Shown: piece after piece, positions 44,644 to 56,118 of the stretch
Numbering within the stretch: the first letter of the stretch is position 1
Layout: every line of letters begins with the position of its first letter
Assembly (NCBI RefSeq): GCF_000150955.2
Contig: NC_011683.1
Coordinates: forward strand, 496,001 to 560,000
Direction of reading: 5' to 3'
DNA: 64,000 nucleotides
From: Phaeodactylum tricornutum CCAP 1055/1
Lineage: Eukaryota > Bacillariophyta > Bacillariophyceae > Surirellales > Neidiaceae
Notes under the pieces: model-generated
Told to the model about the DNA's origin: nothing
The model's database searches: none
What the model saw: only the letters and a program-made list of their open reading frames with translations
Program-made: the position numbers and the translations under genes

Positions 44644-45561
44644 GGTGATTGTGACGGGACGATTCAGCGAGGGTTTCTCTTTCAAATGGAACTTGCAAAC
44701 GGTGGCTACCTCGCTACTTGGAAGTTGTGTAGAGGTCTGGACTCCAGCAATAAAAACGAGGAGGTTGGCTTTCGACCTAGGCAAGAACGCGTAAGATCGT
44801 CGTTCGTTTTCGCAACTCACTAGCTAGCGCTGCTTTTCTACAAGTGTGTCTTTTTTGCTCAAACCGATCACTCCGTCTGTACGCCTCACGGGAAGGTGAG
44901 GTTTCCCGCAGACTACCGTATCTAATTGTGGAGAATTCCGTCCCGCAGTTGGTATTTCTGTCAATCGAGTAGGGAGATGTACAAGAAATAGTATGACAGT
45001 GAGATCGTTAGCAAATCCGTCACTGACAGCCACATGGAAGGAATGCTTACTGTTAATCATATCAACATATAGAAATACACTGTTAGAGGTCTCTAGAGGC
45101 ATCACCATGAAGGAATGGCCTCGGAAATAAGCTGTGGATCAGCATATAGGCTAATTAAAACGTCGAAAGGAGTTGTCCTTTATTAAGGTACTAATTAGAG
45201 GCATTGCGCATTATAGTAAACAGACACGTAAGCAATTGGAAGGATGGTGTCCAGGGACCATGGTCCTTTTGCAGCTCAATAACGTCGTTGCAAGATGATT
45301 CTGGAGAGGACGCTTTTCCTGGTGCAAATGGGCACGGACACACAAACAGCCGATCTGCGTATATTGGCAAAAGTACTATGAAGAAAGCGCGTTCAATGCG
45401 GTCCCGTATGGACAAGATGCAATCGCTACTCCTGCTTCTGTGAATCAATTTGCAGGCCAACAAAATGTGATGACCAAAGTCGTGGTGTCTGGAAAAAGCA
45501 TGCATACTGAGCCGTTTTGAAACGGACCAAAAACTTCAAGACGATCGCAGCTCAATATCGC
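44644..45561. other. Intergenic region
   Basis: This is a 0.9-kb spacer between minus-strand genes. TTACTGTTA is at about 45049 and TCACTGACAG at about 45020. Short frames here have no features. Confidence 0.5.
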
Positions 45562-45867
45562 CTAGGTTCCACTAACAACCGTGACGCCCGGCATTTGCAA
45601 TAGCTTGAGCTGCTTTTCGCCCTTTCTCATCATGTATTCGATCTTCTTGAAGTCAGATCGTTTGACAGACGCTGCTTGCTTACGAAATTCGGATACAGCG
45701 TACGAGAAAGTCGTGGGAGCATCGTACTTATGGGATAGAAGTATCGGAATAGGTTTTAAACACGAGCCGGCGCGATCTTTCTGAATAGCCTGTCGCAGAA
45801 TCTTTCGATACAGGCCCAGCACTTCTTTCTGCAACCCCGACTGTTTCATTCTTTGTTCTATTGGCAA
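45562..45867 (-). CDS. LYR-motif protein, SDHAF1-like complex II assembly factor
   Basis: A 101-residue single-exon protein contains the LYR tripeptide in GLQKEVLGLYRKILRQAIQK. It has the second conserved helix pattern FRKQAASVKRSDFKKIEYMM followed by RKGEKQLKLLQ. This order matches SDHAF1, which delivers Fe-S clusters to the SdhB subunit of succinate dehydrogenase in mitochondria by binding the HSC20 chaperone through LYR. An insertion of about 19 residues (SCLKPIPILLSHKYDAPTT) lies between the helices relative to human SDHAF1. A start at Met7 is equally possible. It diverges from the ABC-F gene. Confidence 0.8.
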   Translation of the reverse strand: MPIEQRMKQSGLQKEVLGLYRKILRQAIQKDRAGSCLKPIPILLSHKYDAPTTFSYAVSEFRKQAASVKRSDFKKIEYMMRKGEKQLKLLQMPGVTVVSGT

Positions 45868-46231
45868 ATTGGAACCGATAAAAATGGATGTATGCGAACT
45901 CTTCAGCCATCAAAGTCGTGGCGATATGTCTTGTTGGTGTTCCTCTCGGTGAGACCGGCAATTGTAAGGATGCTGCATGCACGCAAGACGATTGGAATAG
46001 ACTTCCTTTGGCTTGCCTGCGAGAAGATAATTTTTTTTTGGCACAACGAGTGCGTGAATAAATCTGCTCCGGGATCGGGTTTTTTCCATCGATCTTCACA
46101 CTCTGTCCTTACTTACTGTTGACAAAGAAGAAAGAAAACCAAATCAAGTGAGAGCCCACGTTCAAGGGAATTCTGTTGTGCACCGTTCTTTCTATTCGCA
46201 ATTTTCACCATCGAGTTTGTGCTATTCGACC
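45868..46231. other. Divergent promoter, LYR gene / ABC-F gene
   Basis: This short intergenic region of about 360 bp serves two divergent starts. No recognisable element stands out beyond TTACTGTTG-like sequence near 46113. Confidence 0.5.
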
Positions 46232-48541
46232 ATGGTGGGCCAAGGAAAATTGTCAGGGAATCGCCTGTCAAGGGTTCTATTTCATTGTCTGCTTGTATTG
46301 ATACAAGGCGATTCCGGGCGGGCCTTTTCCACCGGAAACGAGAAACGAGTGCACAGGAGCCGCTCGGCATTCCCGAGACAATGGGGGTCCAGCAACACAC
46401 ATCCATTGTCTCGCTGGTCATTTGGAATATTTGCCACACAACAATCGTCATCAATGACAACCAATGTAGACGAAAACAGGGGAGACGCTCGTGGAGCTGC
46501 ACTCTTGTTGGAGGGAGTCACAGTGTATCGCGGTCCAGCCGAGATTCTTAGAAACATCGACTGGCGCGTGGAACCACGAACTAAGTGGGCTCTAGTTGGT
46601 GCAAATGGAGCCGGAAAATCAACACTTTTAAAAGCCCTTGTTGGGGAAGTGGATTCGCGTGGAAAAATTGTGATCGGAAACAAGGAACAAGTGGGGTACT
46701 TACAGCAGACAGCTGTTGCTGGAAGCAATGGCACCGTCTTTGAAGAGGCCTCATCTGGAATGCGCGAACTGAATACGGCTAAACAAGCAATGGAAAAATC
46801 TCAAGAAGTGGGTGATTTACAAGCCTTAGAGAGGGCAACGACAAGATTTGAACTCATCGATGGCTACAAACAAGAGCAGAAAGTTGCCAGTGTTTTGAAA
46901 GGTCTGGGGTTTACAAACTTTGAAATGCGTTGCCACGAGCTGTCCGGTGGATGGCAGATGAGAGTAGCTTTCGCACGATTGCTTCTCAGTGAGCCAACTC
47001 TTTGCCTGATGGACGAACCCTCCAATCATTTAGATGCGGCTGCCAAGAAATGGCTTGCAAAGTATCTTGCTACGTACGATGGAGATGGAGCCATGATTCT
47101 AGTCACCCATGATGTGGACCTACTTAAATCTATGGATCATATTGCTGAGGTTGTACCTGGAGCAGGAAGCTTACAGATTTACAAGTCGTGCAATTACAAC
47201 CAGTACTTGGATTTGAAAGAGCAACGGGCAGCTGCCGCAATTTCTCAGTATGAACGAAGTACGGAAAAAGCTGCCAAGCTACAAGCTTTTGTGGACCGCT
47301 TCGGTGCTTCGGCAACGAAAGCTTCAGCCGCACAATCCCGTGTCAAGATGCTTGAGAAAATGAAGCGAGACGGATTGCTGAATGCACCAGCGGACGATAT
47401 CATTGCACAACGCTTCAAGCCTTCGTTAATACTCCCGGATCCTCCCCGAGCCATTGGTGAAAAGTTGATCTCTCTGCAAAAAGCTGGTGTGGGCTATGAT
47501 GGAGAGGTGCTTGTATCAGATATCAACATTGATATAATGAAAGGTATGAAACTTTTAATTCGTGGGCCGAACGGAGCTGGAAAGTCGACGGTGATGCATT
47601 CCCTTCGTGGCTCAATTTCATTGATAGATGGTGACAGAAGTACAAACCCCGACTTGCGGCTCGGGGTGTTCACCCAGGATTTAGCTCAAGAGCTTGACCC
47701 CAGTGCCCGGGCTGTCGACTTAGTCACAGCGTATGCTCGTACAGGGCTGGATGGAGATATTACTGTCTCGGAACAAGAGGCACGGGCGGCGATGGGTAGA
47801 CTGGGTCTACAGGGCGAAAAGGCTTTACGTCACATTTGCGATTTGAGCGGTGGAGAAAAGGCACGTGTAGCTTTGGCGATGTTCGCTTTGAAGGCTAGCA
47901 ATGTTTACTTACTGGACGAGGCGTCTAACCATCTCGACTCAGAATGGTACGTTATAGAAGCTTCTTTCAGGAGGTTCTGTTGTAATTTTATGCATCTATC
48001 TTTTATTGTGTTTTACGCATCTGTCTTACTCAACAATGCACTGCTTTTACATAGCGTTGAAGCCCTTGGTGAAGGGCTCGGATCCTGGGGCCACGACACT
48101 GGCGCAATGGTCGTAATTTCTCATGACAAGTCGTTTTGCGATCGTATTGACTTCACTCATGTGGCTACCGTTCAAGACGGGAACTTGATTTTAGAGGAAA
48201 GAGGCGCTTGTGAAAGTGACTGGGTGATCGAAGGTCTTTCGGGTCAAGTCTCAGCTGCTGAGGCTGACACGAAAGTGGCTGGGGTGGAAACTACCACAGA
48301 AATTGACCCTATCCTCCGAAAACAAGCATTTAATGCCCCGAAGCGTATTGCTAAGCTTGAGCAGCTGATTGGGGAAGCGGAAGACAGAGCTGCAGCTTTG
48401 GAGGACGAAATGTTGTCAAATGGATGTGACGTTGGCAAGCTTGTGGACCTAACCAAGGACAAGGAGGCTTTAGAACTTAAAATATCAGAGTACATGGAAG
48501 AATGGGAGCAACTGGAAGCACTCCTCGCCCAAGTAACGTAA
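46232..48541 (+). CDS. Plastid-targeted ABC-F ATPase
   Basis: I start at the ATG at 46232 (ACCATGG context). The signal peptide LFHCLLVLIQGDSGRA|FST has the Ala-Phe-type plastid motif. Two ABC modules without membrane segments follow. The first has GANGAGKSTLLKAL, LSGGWQMRVAFARLL and DEPSNHLD. A linker of coiled-coil ABC-tran type comes next. The second module has GPNGAGKSTVMHSL and LSGGEKARVALAMF, then LDEASNHLDSE. The 108-bp intron (47947-48054, GTACGT donor, phase 2) lies right after the second Walker B and lacks in-frame stops; spliced, the protein reads SECVEALGEGL. The C-terminal coiled coil ends in EEWEQLEALLAQVT. ABC-F proteins act on ribosomes (for example EttA/Uup/Gcn20), so a role in plastid translation is likely. 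733 residues. Confidence 0.9.
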   Translation: MVGQGKLSGNRLSRVLFHCLLVLIQGDSGRAFSTGNEKRVHRSRSAFPRQWGSSNTHPLSRWSFGIFATQQSSSMTTNVDENRGDARGAALLLEGVTVYRGPAEILRNIDWRVEPRTKWALVGANGAGKSTLLKALVGEVDSRGKIVIGNKEQVGYLQQTAVAGSNGTVFEEASSGMRELNTAKQAMEKSQEVGDLQALERATTRFELIDGYKQEQKVASVLKGLGFTNFEMRCHELSGGWQMRVAFARLLLSEPTLCLMDEPSNHLDAAAKKWLAKYLATYDGDGAMILVTHDVDLLKSMDHIAEVVPGAGSLQIYKSCNYNQYLDLKEQRAAAAISQYERSTEKAAKLQAFVDRFGASATKASAAQSRVKMLEKMKRDGLLNAPADDIIAQRFKPSLILPDPPRAIGEKLISLQKAGVGYDGEVLVSDINIDIMKGMKLLIRGPNGAGKSTVMHSLRGSISLIDGDRSTNPDLRLGVFTQDLAQELDPSARAVDLVTAYARTGLDGDITVSEQEARAAMGRLGLQGEKALRHICDLSGGEKARVALAMFALKASNVYLLDEASNHLDSEWYVIEASFRRFCCNFMHLSFIVFYASVLLNNALLLHSVEALGEGLGSWGHDTGAMVVISHDKSFCDRIDFTHVATVQDGNLILEERGACESDWVIEGLSGQVSAAEADTKVAGVETTTEIDPILRKQAFNAPKRIAKLEQLIGEAEDRAAALEDEMLSNGCDVGKLVDLTKDKEALELKISEYMEEWEQLEALLAQVT

Positions 48542-48606
48542 GTCAAACATTCTTCACAGCTCGCGGAGATTTCGTATTGTGCTACTATAGGAACGTGATC
48601 TAAATT

Positions 48607-49218
48607 TTAATGTGGCTTGGGAACATGCCCGTCAACGTAAAAATTTCTTGTTGCTTTCGGCATTTCAAACTCGATACCTTCGAAGTCTTCCGAGACGGTA
48701 ATTTGGCATCCGAGGCGGCTTGTTTCCGTCAGTCCAAAAGCCATGTCCAACATATCCTCCTCATCTTCCGACGGTTCTGGTAAAGAGTCATAAACCTTCA
48801 TTGGTAATATAAGGTGGCACTGTACAAAAAAGGAAAGGTAAGAGAAAACATCATGTGCTCACTTAACACTGCGCCTATAATTACTTGCGGTCGAGCACTG
48901 CATTTGATAGAAACAAAGGAGTATTATGAGTAGATGTCAAACGGGGGAGCAGTCTCAATTTGTTGGCATGCTACGTACGGCGCACACTCCTTCGCAAGCG
49001 CCCTCTAGCTCAATTTCATGTCGATGTGCTGTTTGGAGTAAGGATTCTCCCACCTTGGCCATCACCACACGCTTCGAGTTATCAGGTTGAATGAAGGTAA
49101 TGTTGACCGTCTTGGCATCCGCCAAGGCAGCAGGGCCCCCATGCCACCGCACAGCGTTTGCCGAACTGACGGTGGCACTTCGACGCAGCGCCCTCCAAGT
49201 AAACATCCCTCGCACCAT
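48607..49218 (-). CDS. Mitochondrial [2Fe-2S] ferredoxin (adrenodoxin type) with 9-nt microexon
   Basis: Three exons (49218-48979, 48897-48889, 48819-48607) give 153 residues. The basic N-terminus (WRALRRSATVSSANAVRW) is a mitochondrial presequence. The ferredoxin fold starts TVNITFIQPDNSKRVV and reads GESLLQTAHRHEIELEGACE. The cluster motif GACEGVCACSTCHLIL (C-x5-C-x2-C) is cut by two introns: 81 bp with GTACGT donor, and 69 bp with GC donor GCAAGT. The middle exon is only TGCTCGACC, encoding Cys-Ser-Thr. The fourth ligand is Cys in TSRLGCQITV. Such ferredoxins donate electrons to mitochondrial Fe-S assembly and heme A or steroid hydroxylation. All three phases are 0 and all four ligands are present only if the microexon is included. 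Confidence 0.92.
48889..48897 (-). other. 9-nt microexon (Cys-Ser-Thr) in ferredoxin gene
   Basis: On the minus strand the sequence reads ATGCAG|TGCTCGACC|GCAAGT, with a good 3' acceptor before and a GC-type donor after. It supplies two residues plus the second cluster Cys of the conserved ACSTCH motif, which neither flanking exon encodes. Confidence 0.88.
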
Positions 49219-49568
49219 CTCTAGACTGGGAAATCCACCTTGACGTGATTTTTCTCAGCAATTGTGTGACAGAGAATGAGGAAGAAAGGCGGCTCCTATT
49301 ATCTGAAACGAAGTTGACGTACAAACACGTCACAAATTAACCCTAGCCCGCCTTTCAACCTGAGAATTGACTGTGAATGGTTAGATTGACGGACTTTTGA
49401 CAGCGCAAAAAAAATATCCGCAACGATACTACTACTAGGTCTCCCGATCTCGAATATAAAGGAATTACATGTAATTCTATTTCATGATGAAACAGCATTG
49501 CTCGCGGCAAACTTATTGGTTAAAATACGCAGCCATTCGCCGCTTAAACATGCTGCTTTAGCTCACAA
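49219..49568. other. Intergenic region
   Basis: This is the promoter region of the ferredoxin gene downstream of the carrier gene. TTGACTGTGAATGG lies at about 49368. Nothing else is recognised. Confidence 0.5.
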
Positions 49569-50573
49569 TTAATGCGATCCAGTTGCAGGGAGTCCCAACA
49601 TTTGCTTCACAATGTCGTAAATAACAAGTTGACTGGTGATAATCAAACCGACGTGAACAATACGCGCACCGGTTCCCGTAAAGAATCCGGAAGCACCACC
49701 CTTGGTGTAGATGCTGTTGATGACATCAGCAAAATTGCCGTCTACCGCTACCTTTGCTTTCGGATCCTTGGGCCGGTAGGTCTCTGTAAGGATCATATCT
49801 CCTGGTTGAGAGAAAATGCACGCGATAATTGAAGCCATAAATGCTGCAATGACGGACACGGCCCACTTAGTTTGGCTGTCAGACAACCATGTTGCGTTTT
49901 CTTGAAGTGCGCTGAAAAAGACGTACAGAAACCCAGCAAAAACATCAAACGAAACTTGCTTGCCAAAAGTGTACGGAACTTGCTTTGCCAGCATCGCCCA
50001 GAGACCCGAAAATGTGGACCATAGTCCTTCCTCCGAAATCAGTTTCGGAAGTCCTGTTAACAATCCCTTGCCTGCATAAGCTGGGTCAGTCACGATACGG
50101 ATTCGGGTAGATTCCATGGGACAGAGCAGGAGAGCTGCTACAGCTCCGGCAACTACGGACGCCGATAGAAATGCAACAGCAGTATTCCCTCCCTCGCTCG
50201 AGCCTAGTAGCAAAGCAAATACCGGCTTCATCAATTCATATACGCCGAATTTCATGGCCCCTTCGATGCCGTATCCAACAACAGTAGGCCCGAGTCCCCC
50301 TAGAAGAACGCCGGTACCATCTTCTTTGACAATATTAATAGCTGCTTTGCGGAGACCTTGATTGTATTTTTTTGGATCGGATTGGATGCGCGTTTTGACG
50401 ACATCAATTGGTGTAGTGATTCCGTGGGAAATAGCGGCACAAGTTCCTCCGGCAACAAAGTAGCGATAATCGATGGACTTCAAGGCACTGAACGTCGAGG
50501 ATGCGGCCGACGAAGGCTCGATGACTCCGAGAGGAAGAACAATAGCAAGCTGACAAGCTTGGAGAACTTTCAT
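49569..50573 (-). CDS. Mitochondrial phosphate carrier (SLC25A3-like)
   Basis: A single-exon protein of 334 residues has three mitochondrial-carrier repeats. The first repeat reads YFVAGGTCAAISHGITTPID and VVKTRIQSDP, with the HGxTTPIDVVKTRIQ form typical of phosphate carriers. Then come GPTVVGYGIEGAMKFGVYE, the second-repeat PMESTRIRIVTDP, the AKQVPYTFGKQVSFDVF stretch, and the third-repeat SQPGDMILTETYR. The carrier imports phosphate with protons across the inner membrane for ATP synthesis. The N-terminal extension (MKVLQACQLAIVLPLGVIEP) is hydrophobic and could be a presequence. The third signature lacks the usual P-x-D/E-x-x-K/R exactly (SQPGDMILT), as in other phosphate carriers. Confidence 0.92.
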   Translation of the reverse strand: MKVLQACQLAIVLPLGVIEPSSAASSTFSALKSIDYRYFVAGGTCAAISHGITTPIDVVKTRIQSDPKKYNQGLRKAAINIVKEDGTGVLLGGLGPTVVGYGIEGAMKFGVYELMKPVFALLLGSSEGGNTAVAFLSASVVAGAVAALLLCPMESTRIRIVTDPAYAGKGLLTGLPKLISEEGLWSTFSGLWAMLAKQVPYTFGKQVSFDVFAGFLYVFFSALQENATWLSDSQTKWAVSVIAAFMASIIACIFSQPGDMILTETYRPKDPKAKVAVDGNFADVINSIYTKGGASGFFTGTGARIVHVGLIITSQLVIYDIVKQMLGLPATGSH

Positions 50574-51395
<822 letters not shown>

Positions 51396-52174
51396 ACTAG
51401 TAGCTTGTTTTCGAATATTGCAAGCAATGGCTCTTAATTGATGCGTTGGAATTTATCGAGACTGTCATAGATTGATTTGAAAACCCCGTAGATGGATTTA
51501 CTGTTAGTTCAATGCAGCTGTTGATGATACTCCAATCTAAAGTGGACTAAAGCTTTTAGATGGCAAAGGAAAAGCTATTTTGTGTTGGTATTCCATTCGT
51601 CTTGTATTATTGAGACCGAGCCGCAAATGGCTGCCAGAACACAACTCGGTGCTCGAATGCTAAGCGACCCCTCCTACCGTAACAGATCTGTCTTAACGAC
51701 AACTATTTTCCTCGGATAAATTTGACACTGTCAGGTGCCGCGGTGCTATCAATTTGGCTTGATCAAAAGCATTTTCTCAGGAATATTTGCTCCTCGAAAA
51801 AAAAGATGGCAGATCGAAAACACCGTACCTTTCTGGATATTTCCTTACATGTTCGTCCTTGCCCGTCATGGTGTAGATAGGCTATCCCATTTCGACGGTG
51901 TATTTTGCTAGTTTAAGAAACGAGCCAGAACATCCCAAGGTAGAAGTAGCTTTCTGAGAATAGTCGCACCCGTAATAGTTTGATAGGTAGCTTACTGTAG
52001 AACAATACGCGAAAAGTAGAATGTCTCTTGAGTGGTGGGCGGACGGCAGAAAGACGCTGTTGACAAGCCACGCGTCGCATTCGTCAAAAAGAAAGTTAAC
52101 AGGAAAACCAGAGGGCAAATCAATATTGCGTACCCTACGATTAACTCTATACAACAAGCACTACAATTTAGACC
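51396..52174. other. Intergenic region
   Basis: This is a tandem spacer of about 780 bp. TTACTGTTA is at about 51498. A 91-codon minus-strand frame at 51882-52157 has no family features, and I do not call it. Confidence 0.5.
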
Positions 52175-53542
52175 ATGGCGCCCAAGCCTCTGAAAAAGAA
52201 AAATGGCCGGCCGCCGCCGATCGATAAATTAATGAAGCCAGCCATCGGAATCGGTCTCGCCTTATTAGCCTACCAATTTTTCAAAGGAATCGGTGCTGAA
52301 GTAAGTCTGTCATCTCCGTGTGACTTCTCATTTCGTGAACTCCTTCCTGCGTAGCGATTTCACTCGCTCATGACGTGCGCTTGTGCTTGCCTTTAGATTC
52401 CACGCGTAAACACAGAAGATGAACTGGAGCTTCGGGAAGTCCTCTTTGGGGAGGCTGCAACAGGAAAATCATACGCGGTTCTGTGCCATCCAGAGGTGTC
52501 CACTATACCGATAAGTTCCGTCTTTCAAGATGCCTCCAATGATGGAGGGGCGCCTGCGGAATTTCGCGTTCTAGACTGTGGCTATGTTTTACCATCATCT
52601 GAAATGTCGATAGCGGACCGCTTCAAACTTGACCTCAAATCGCGGCCGACAATCTTCGTTTCGGGGGCGGTGGGGGGCCCCAAACAGGTGCCGACCAAGA
52701 ATCTGAAAACGGGAGCTATGCTCGTCAAATTCTTGCGAGCTAAGCTCGGCCTGACCGCGGCGAAAATTGAAACGACGCAGGACTTGCGATCCAAATGTTT
52801 GGACAAGGATATGTGTGGCCTGCTACTCAAGGGAGCCAAGAAGGCGCCTAACTATTTGAAAGATGCCATGAACAATTTGTTAAAAGAGTATCCGACTGTT
52901 TCTTTCGCATCGATTGATTCAAGCGTATTGTATGCCAAGAATCTAGAGGAATATCTCCCGGAACTCGAAAGCAGCCAACCTCGTTTCGTTGTCTTCAAAA
53001 AGGTTAGTGGCTCTACCGAAGCTGGGGGTGACCGGCTGATCTCTAGCATAGCTGCGATTCCTACAAATGGTGTATCGTACGGACAAATGAGCAACCTGGT
53101 AGCGAATGTTGTGAACAAATCACAAGAATTGACTAAATTGACTTCCTTGCCAGTGATCAAAACGCGGACCAAAAAATTGGAACAAGAAGAACGTGCCAAA
53201 CGGGACCGCAAAAATAACCGGCAGCAAGAGAAGGATCACCCTGTATCGGGTTCGTCATCTTTTGAGGCCAACGATGGGTCTCGCGAAGGTCGCAAGCTAG
53301 AGCGCGAACGCCGAAGAGCAGAACACAGAGAAACGAACAATGTACGAGAAAAGACCCCTGAGGAGATTGCCGAGATAGAACGACTGCGGCGTCAACGCAT
53401 GGAAGAAGAGGCAGCGAAATGGAACATGGCACCGGATGATCTTCCGGAAGGGGGCGATCCTTTTATGGGAGAGGACATGGAATACGAAGACAGCACCACC
53501 AGTGACGACGACGATGAGGAAGATGTCATTGATCTTGACTAA
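52175..53542 (+). CDS. Single-pass membrane protein with possible thioredoxin-like region
   Basis: Exon 1 (52175-52300, ACCATGG context) and exon 2 (52397-53542) are joined over a 96-bp intron (GTAAGT donor, phase 0), giving 423 residues. The basic N-terminus MAPKPLKKKNGRPPP is followed by one membrane helix (KPAIGIGLALLAYQFFKGI). The middle part contains KSRPTIFVSGAVGGPKQVPT and YPTVSFASIDSSVLYAKNLE, then RFVVFKKVSG, spaced like two strands of thioredoxin-fold domains, as in the lumenal half of some DnaJ co-chaperones; there is no CxxC and no J-domain. The C-terminal third is a charged helix (RAKRDRKNNRQQEKDH, RKLERERRRAEHRE) ending in an acidic tail (DDDDEEDVIDLD). I do not recognise a named family. 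Confidence 0.75.
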
Positions 53543-53624
53543 AGTAAAAACAAGCTACTAACTGTAAAACTGTTGCGCTGGGCGAAATCAAAGCAATACC
53601 AGAAAATAATATCTACCCGCTTCT

Positions 53625-55452
53625 CTACACAACGAGCAATGTCTTATTCCTGCCAGCCTCTGGTTTGAAAGGCTCCACTGAGCAGGTCTCTTCAAAGAAG
53701 CATTTGTGAAGCTCCAGGATAGCTCGTTCCAGGCTTTCGTCCTTGACGATGAAGGAAATGTTTACCTTCGAGGCTCCCTGACTCATCATTTCAACTTTAA
53801 TGCCGCAAGTCGAAAAAACACGGAAAACAGTAGCGAGTACTTCCGAACTGCGACCAACGTCAGTAATGAGTGTCAGGATGGATCGGTCCTTGTGGCACGT
53901 GACCTTCGCGCAGCTGCCCAAATCCCGCATGAGACCGTCAATTTCGGCATCCTTTTGTTTCTTGTCCAAGGTCAGAGACACAGAGACTTCGGACGAAGCG
54001 AGCACGTCAACCGAGAGTTTGTGCTTCTCGAATTCTCCAAATACGCGTGCCAAGAAACCGTACGCTCCCAACATCTGTGTCGATTCAATATCCATCAATT
54101 TTATATCACGCTTGTAGGTAATGGCGGTCACTAACCGTTCGGTTTCCTTTCTGTTACGAATAATTGTTCCCACGGCTGATGGATTGTACGAATTCTTGAC
54201 CCGTACGGGAACATTGTGTTTCATGGCTGGCTGCATTGCGATCGGATGCAGCACTTGCGCGCCAAAGTAAGCCAATTCGCTAGCTTCCTCGTAACTCACG
54301 TCGCCCACCGGGACAGCATTAGGCACCAACCGAGGATCGCTAGTCAAAATACCGTCCACATCTTTCCAGACCTGAATCTCGTCCAGTTTCAAAGCAGCGC
54401 CGATTTGCGTTGCCGTCAAATCCGACCCTCCTCGACCCAGTGTCGTGATACGCTTATTGGGGTCGTGGCCGATAAAGCCAGTCACTACACTGACAATGTT
54501 CGGGTCGATCCGGTCAAAGGCATTTCGAATGGCATCTTCGGACTCGGCAAGAATTTTGGCATCCCCGAATTCGCTGTCCGTAATCATACCGACATCCCAA
54601 GCATCGAACGCTTGGGCGGGTACACCAAGCTGGTTCAAACGGGCCGCCATAATACGAACTGAGCATCGTTCCCCGTAGGAGACAAGCTGATCTAGAGACT
54701 TCGGGCTAAGCTCCTGTATCATCCGCACACCATTCAGCATGTCCTGGCATTCGTCCAAGAGTGCATTGACGTCGTCTATGATGTGTTGAGAGTATTCAAA
54801 ATGATTCATAGTGGACTGATGCAAGGTACGAATCGCATCAACGTTGACACGGCCCTCTACAGAGACAAGTACGACCATTGAAAGTGAGACACTTTGCGAT
54901 TGTGCAGTGCCAAACATCACCGCACATGCGCTCGCAACGTGAAAAAGAGCAAAGCCGACGTACCCAAGGCAAATTCCCCCGCACTCAGCAGAGAATTGGT
55001 CGTCTTGCCCATCGCCGAGCAAACCACGGCCCGAGGTCGGTACCCCGCTTCAATCTGATTCTTAATCAAGTTTGCTACATGGTCGATTCGATCCTTGTCT
55101 GCCAAGGAACTACCACCAAATTTCATGACAACGTCCATCACCTACGAATCCATGAAAGTCGTACGGTTCGAGGTGAGCAAGGGAGTCGGAGCCGTGGGGC
55201 CTTATATTTGCCGGATTATAGACTTTTGCTACGTACCTTGTTTTCGTTGGTACCGGATCGAGTGATGCTCATGCCATCCCGATAGCTTTCTACTTCTTCA
55301 AAGGCGATTTCACTGGCGTTTTTGGCCGTAAAAATCTTGATGGACGACGACACGGCAACGGGACGAAGCAACGCTGGTCTCCGCACATGTGGTATAAAGG
55401 CCTCGGCCGAAAAGGTGAGCACAACAGCAACAAGGACGAGAGAACTCTTCAT
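53625..55452 (-). CDS. Plastid aspartokinase (monofunctional)
   Basis: Three exons (55452-55237, 55141-54964, 54856-53625) have GTACGT donors and introns of 95 and 107 bp, giving 541 residues. The signal peptide MKSSLVLVAVVLTFSAEA|FIP carries the plastid motif. Kinase landmarks are VMKFGGSSLADKDRI, VVCSAMGKTTNSLL, SYGERCSVRIMAARL, VTGFIGHD, TTLGRGGSDLTATQIGAAL and VWKDVDGILTSDPR. Two C-terminal ACT domains follow (VFGEFEKHKLSVDVLASSEV and ATVFRVFSTCGIKVEMMSQG), as in lysine- or threonine-regulated enzymes. It phosphorylates aspartate, the first step toward Lys, Thr, Met and Ile. No homoserine dehydrogenase domain is fused, so it is the monofunctional type. Confidence 0.94.
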
Positions 55453-56118
55453 CTTAAGGTTTGCAATAGCAACTATTGTGAGATAGAGCTCGTCCGCGAA
55501 AAAAAAGGATTGGCGAGCCCGGCACGAAACAACCGAACGTTGCGATGGAGACAACTACGGATAATTTGCCAGTTGCCGCATTGATAGAGTCGGAAACGAG
55601 CAAAAGAAGCGTTCCACTGTTCTCTTTTGGCTTTTTTTGTTGGCCGACAGCCCAGTTGCGACCAACCAGAAACAGATGAAGAGAACGTGCGAGTTTTTCT
55701 TTTTAAATTCACGGCTGGGGTTGCGTGGCCTGGTGCAGGACAGACAATTATGGAGAGCAACAGGACGACTGACAACAAGGTACCCCGGATTTGTCCTCTA
55801 TCGGAGCGTAGCTCCGGGTCGGATCCAATATTGGGCAATTCGGTCTGCGGACGGAGCTTCGTACCGTCCTAATCTCTACTAGCTAGCCCATCGACACTTT
55901 GTCGATAACAGAAATAGGATAGCAGAGGAGTTAGCCATTTAACGTGTTACTAGAGGCAACCACTCTACTAGTAAAACCTATTGAAAGTAGCAAGATAACT
56001 GTTGACAAGCATCAACAGATGGCTTTAATGGTAAAAACACTGACAAGGAGACAGTATGTGCAGTATGTGGTTACACCGGAAAAACGTCCTCCAGAATCTG
56101 CGTCCATCGTGATGGTTC
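55453..56118. other. Intergenic region
   Basis: This is the promoter region of the aspartokinase gene and the 3' flank of the START gene. Open frames on both strands are unremarkable. Confidence 0.5.
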
